Shown: piece by piece, positions 60,201-64,000 of the stretch
How the letters are laid out: each line of letters begins with the position of its first letter
Position numbering within the stretch: the first letter of the stretch is position 1
From: Glycine soja
Taxonomy: Eukaryota; Streptophyta; Magnoliopsida; Fabales; Fabaceae
NCBI RefSeq assembly: GCF_004193775.1
Contig: NC_041019.1
Coordinates: forward strand, 13,611,020-13,675,019
Length of the DNA: 64,000 nt
Direction: 5' to 3'
The notes under the pieces: model-generated
The model's database searches: none
Told to the model about the DNA's origin: nothing
What the model saw: only the letters and a program-made list of their open reading frames with translations
Made by a program: the position numbers and the translations under genes

Positions 60201-60989
60201 GACTTTATACATTACTGGCACCAATGGTTCTGTATCAGGGCAGAGTAACCCTGGATACCCTATCACCACAGGTTATGAAGGAGTATCTTGACCATTAGAT
60301 GATATGACATTCAGTCGAGACAAGGCAGCTTTAGCTGTGGCTCAAAAGGTGCACTTTCCTCTTCTGGGAATTTTATGATTCATGAACTTTGCTGAATGTC
60401 TAATGCCATATGTATTATCATAAATTAATTACTTCAGCGGTTTCATACTAATTGTCTGTCCTATGTTTGATACCACTTTCAATTGAAGGGATTGACAATT
60501 AATAAATTTTTAAGTAGGTTTTCAGGGGTTTGTATGATAATGCATCAAACAACATTCATGTAACTGCTCATCTTGCTATCCTGAAGAACACTTGGGTTAT
60601 CACATAGGTATTTGATAGCCATCATTGTAGTAGTTGATACCGTAGCCAGATTACTTACCCTATATTATACACTTACCCTATATTATATACTTCTAACATG
60701 CTTTTGTTCGTAGGAATTCAAGCTGGGTCAAGTCCGTAGCCAGATTCAGGTTTGGAACTTATCCAAATTCAATTAGTTATAGTTTTTATCTTTCTTTATA
60801 TTAATCCATAAAAAGTGTTTTAATTATCTGCTTTTGCTTCTTTGGTCCGTCACACGTGCTTGCTTCTTTGGTCTTTTTGGTGAGTGAAAAAAACCAGAGT
60901 GAGAGATCTTTTGTAGATGCAACCATAGAATAAATAAACTAAACTTTTAACAAGATTCAACTTAAAGAAAAAAAAACAACTTTAATTTC
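57292..60989. other. Unassigned interior of CACTA 3
   Basis: Introns-like A/T-rich sequence with a few exon-like pieces: 58,504-58,549 (DPTARLQHAKFLVT), 59,420-59,600, about 60,196-60,348 (PLDDMTFSRDKAALAVAQK) with a GT donor, and 60,715-60,749. None is recognised. They could be further captured fragments. Confidence 0.3.
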
Positions 60990-61250
60990 TAAGACGATTC
61001 TATAGATAATTACCTTAGAAAGTACTATATATTCTAAGACGGTCGTAGCACAACCGTTTTAGAATGTAGTGCATTCTAAGTCGGTCTTGTGCTACGACCA
61101 TCTTAGAATGTAGTACAATCTTAGTTGGTCTTTGAGTCTGGACCATCTAAGAATGTATAGTACATTCTAAGATGGTCGTGCTTAACCGTCGTCGTAGACC
61201 CATTAGTTTTCTAGGACAAGTGCTACAACGACATTACGTAATCGACATAG
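60990..61250. repeat. Right subterminal palindromes (CTAAGACGGTC type)
   Basis: At least six copies of ATTCTAAGACGGTCGT or its inverse, arranged as inverted pairs (for example 61,040-61,072 and 61,072-61,110), so hairpins are likely. Related but decayed motifs occur at 5,530-5,590 and 62,475-62,575. Confidence 0.85.
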
Positions 61251-61293
61251 TATGTTTAAAATAACCGATATAAATTGTGTTTTTTTAGTAGTG

Positions 61294-62699
61294 TCAAGAG
61301 ATGCAGTGGGGTCTTCCACTTACCCGTTCTTTGATTTCAACAGTAATATGCATGACAAATATTTTCACTTTGTACAATTAAAAAAATCGAAATACAATAT
61401 TTCCATTTTCCTTAATTTTTTGAAAAAAAACATGGATTTTTGTGCAATAGTGGAAGCTAGCTCTTTTATGAAAACAAAAGATTAAGCCAATTTCTTTTGT
61501 ACTCTTGTAAATACACGAGGAACTGCGGGAGTATGGAGAATTTTGGCGCTGAATGAGGCTGGTGGATGGAGTATGGAGAATTTTGGCGTTGAATGAGGCT
61601 GGTGGATGGAAGGATAGGACCACACTGGAAGATATGAACTTGGTGGTGCGAGCCAGTTTCAAAGGATGAAAATTCTTATTCTTGTCTGACTTGAAGGTTG
61701 GCTTTCTTCAAACTTTGTTATTATATTTCATTTGATGATTTGAATTAAAGTATCTTGCAAACTTACTTTCTTACTTTATAAAACATCTTTAAGTTAGAAG
61801 AACTAACTCCTTATAATAAAATATTACGAAAACTTCATGGTGGTGAGAATTCATGTTTAAATCATCTTTTAGTGAAACACTTTACTTTTCCGCATAGTTA
61901 TGTGATTTTCCGTTTTGTCTCTTAGGAAGAGGTTGTTTTAAAGAGGTGTTGCTAGCTCGGTATTGGGGGTTTATGCCTTCGGCATGGTAAAGTCATCTTA
62001 ATTTCTTGTTCAAATGTAACATTAACTGTATCATTTGCTTTTGTTTAAAGATATAATGGATCTACTAAATTTACTTTCAAGAAGGGTAAAATCAATAATT
62101 TTAGACAACTCAATTTTTAGAGGAGAAAAATAAATAATTTTAGATATCAGTAGAAATACATAAGAATATTATAAAAATATATAAGAATAATGTCTTTGGT
62201 ATAAGATTTATTTTAACATATCCATATTTAGTAGTAGACAATAAAGATATTGTCTAGACAAAATTAATTCATTTTGGTTTTGTTATTTAAGATGCCTATG
62301 TGGATTCATTGTATATAATATATGATAAATTCGAATACTTAATTAGAATGTAATGTATGTATGTTAAGAAAAAGAATAATTAAATGAGTACTTAATTGTA
62401 TTCTGTTTTATATTCATTTTAATGAAAAAATAATTAAATACATCATTATATTAAAAAATAATTTATCTTATGCAATAAATCATTTGAAGACGATTTTTAA
62501 TTAAGAATTATCTAAGAATGATACACTTTTAAGATGATTCTTGACTAAGAACTGTCTTAAAATGATACGTTTTTCTAAAATAATTTTTTTATGAAACAGT
62601 TGTCAAAATTCAAGATTATCAATGACGTTAACTTTAAAGACGATTTAAAATCATTTTTAAATGTACCTTAAAACCTCGTTGTATGTCATTTTTCCAACA
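61294..62699. other. Intergenic DNA with 40-bp tandem pair and transposon-end motifs
   Basis: Holds a 40-bp direct duplication at 61,531-61,610 and, at 62,475-62,690, decayed AAGACGATT / TCTTAAAATGATAC motifs like those near 5.55 kb. No gene. Confidence 0.5.
61531..61610. repeat. 40-bp tandem duplication
   Basis: Units 61,531-61,570 and 61,571-61,610, both starting GTATGGAGAATTTTGGCG, with one base difference. Confidence 0.93.
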
Positions 62700-62880
62700 A
62701 TATCTTTATTAAATATAATTAAGTCCTTTACATTTGATTAAATCGATTACTATTGTAACATTTAGGTTTCGATCAATAACTATAAGATGTTTGATTATTC
62801 AATTCCTTACATATAGATATATATAAATATATAGATAGATAAATAGATTTTGTTATATTACAAAATATGTAGATAGATAG
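62700..62880. repeat. A/T-rich interspersed repeat copy
   Basis: Carries the AGGTTTCGATCAAT and ATAGATAGATAAATAGAT segments of the family seen at 45.7-46.5 kb. It abuts the truncated lipid-transfer-like gene. Confidence 0.7.
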
Positions 62881-62886
62881 ATGGGT

Positions 62887-63027
62887 TTACAAATAAGACA
62901 CACATTGGTAAAGTAATGGCTCATAACCATTGCACGTTGGAGGAAGTTGACAAGCACTGAATGTTGTTGCTGCCAAACCATAAGCCATAACAAGCATGAC
63001 AAGAGCCAACACTTTCTTTTCTCCCAT
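62887..63027 (-). pseudogene. Truncated copy of the lipid-transfer-like gene
   Basis: The first 46 codons match the gene at 48,744 closely (signal peptide MGEKKVLALVMLVMAYGLA, then CQLPPTCNGYEPLLYQC), followed by a TAA at the breakpoint. Only three of the nine cysteines remain, so the product could not fold. The upstream region with its TATA box (63,114-63,121) is also copied, and similarity continues in pieces to about 63,960. This is a partial segmental duplication 14 kb from the intact gene. Confidence 0.92.
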
Positions 63028-63539
63028 CTTACCTTGAATATCTATACTACTTTATTTTTGGTATTATGAAATTCTGATTTCTGATCAACCACCGCTAGCA
63101 TATATAGCATTACTTATATAGACATAACATTAAGCTTAGAATGATTTTAAATCGATATTATAGTATTTTTTTATATTTCCTTTGTATGAATCGGGGTATC
63201 GCTCATAAATGATTAGCTCCCAAGATAATAAGATTTATTTAAGAGAATAATATCTTCCAACAATTTTTTTTTTATACGCAAGATCAAAGATGGAATTCAA
63301 AATCAGACACTTAAGAAACAAGGTTCTATTTATCAACTATGTTACATCACACAATATTTAATGTTATTATTTAGTATCTAACTTTTACTCTCATATTTTA
63401 GTTTTAAATATATATTATAAATATATAATTTAAATTAAATGAATTTTATTTAATAATATTTTATATAAAAATATTATGATAAAAGGTCATACATTTAATA
63501 AATATATATTAATTCTTAAATTTCATAAATATATTATTT
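63028..63539. other. Copied upstream region of the lipid-transfer-like gene
   Basis: Parallels 48,745-49,430 without the 40-bp tandem array. It includes the TATA box at 63,114-63,121 on the minus strand. Confidence 0.7.
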
Positions 63540-63960
63540 AATAAACAATAAATACAATAATTAATACTATTTTGAATACAATTTTTTTTAAAGGATAAAA
63601 ATATTTATCGATATATTTATAAAAGATAAAAAAGTTATTAATATTAACGGCTACATTAATATCTATGTAATAAAAGTAATAATATTAAATACTACATTAA
63701 TATCATTTATGTGATTAATTTAATTATTTATTAAATGTAATTAAATCCTTTAAATTTTATTAGATTGAAATTATCATAAAGTTTAGGTTGCGATCAATGT
63801 CTATGGGATGTTTAATTCTCCTTTGCATATAGATAGATAAACAAATACATACATAGACAGGTAAATAGATTTTATATATATATATATTATAAGATAGGTA
63901 GATAGATAGATGAATTGATATTTTTTTAGAGATTGCTTATTTTTAAAATATTTTAAAAGA
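63540..63960. repeat. A/T-rich interspersed repeat copy
   Basis: Matches 49,435-49,615 and 45,688-46,010 segment by segment (AATAAATACAATAATTAATAC, ACATTAATATC, AGGTTGCGATCAAT, ATAGATAGATAAAC). Confidence 0.75.
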
Positions 63961-64000
63961 GATTGTTTCTTTTTTTACAACTTTTAAAAGAGATAGCTAA

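Larger units (their letters stand above)
55576..61293 (+). mobile_element. Probable CACTA transposon 3 carrying gene fragments, 5.7 kb
   Basis: Left end CACTACTAGAAAAGTG; right end read inward CACTACTAAAAAAACAC. The flanking triplets are GCA and TCA, so the 3-bp target duplication is imperfect. The left subterminal region shares GGTGGCATTTTTG with CACTA 1 and has ACGGTTTTTATAAAACCG palindromes, but the right end has a different motif (CTAAGACGGTC). The two ends may therefore come from different elements. The interior holds a DUF538 gene and kinase exons, and no transposase. Confidence 0.55.

Noticed and set aside
61252..61662. Frames on both strands around the 40-bp duplication
   Set aside because: Low-complexity translations with no family resemblance; one spans the transposon border.

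Overview
The window is nuclear DNA from a dicot plant, most likely a legume of the soybean (Glycine) group. It is about two-thirds A+T, has intron-split plant exons, and is packed with nested transposons. The Glycine assignment is an inference from the style of the LTRs (arrays of the TAATCGATTACC motif) and from recalled similarity of the coding fragments; no search was possible. No rRNA, tRNA or CRISPR array was seen. Only one complete, ordinary-looking plant gene is present, a small secreted lipid-transfer-like protein at 48.4-48.7 kb on the minus strand. Nearly everything else is decayed mobile DNA or fragments of host genes.

Layout. 1-5.7 kb: A/T-rich DNA with a dead hAT transposase (about 1.5-2.7 kb, minus). 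5.75-15.87 kb: an endogenous pararetrovirus (Caulimoviridae) made of three blocks in minus, plus, minus orientation. It holds remnants of a viroplasmin/transactivator, RNase H, reverse transcriptase, protease and coat protein, and in the first block a CaMV-35S-like core promoter, leader and tRNA-Met primer-binding site. 15.9-21.5 kb: mostly unassigned, with one CACTA-type end. 21.57-35.46 kb: a minus-strand Ty1/copia element split by a 10.1-kb CACTA element (22,652-32,775, GTA target duplication). That CACTA element carries a broken transposase-24/ULP1-like gene, several LINE fragments and one captured exon of ethanolamine-phosphate cytidylyltransferase. 35.46-40.4 kb: remains of a second CACTA element (TNP2 tail and transposase-24-like gene), itself interrupted by a 951-bp solo LTR and a 1.3-kb unclassified insertion. 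40.4-45.6 kb: repeat DNA with two solo LTRs in opposite orientation. 45.6-49.6 kb: copies of an A/T-rich repeat around the lipid-transfer gene. 49.8-52.75 kb: host gene fragments (mandelonitrile-lyase-like, KH/STAR-like). 53.03-55.0 kb: a short, internally deleted copia element with both LTRs and AATGG target duplications. 55.58-61.29 kb: a probable CACTA element carrying a DUF538 gene and three exons of a CDPK-related kinase. 62.7-64 kb: a truncated second copy of the lipid-transfer gene with the same A/T-rich repeats.

How it fits together. The order of insertion can be read from the nesting: LINEs inside CACTA 1, CACTA 1 inside copia 1, and a solo LTR inside the TNP2 exon of CACTA 2. The gene fragments keep their exon-intron structure, so those with visible splice sites were moved as DNA rather than retrocopied. 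The pararetrovirus locus is the most unusual part: one part of the viral genome is present twice in the same orientation at roughly 95% identity by eye, separated by an inverted block carrying the coat-protein region. Every viral and transposon coding region has stops or frameshifts; none looks functional.
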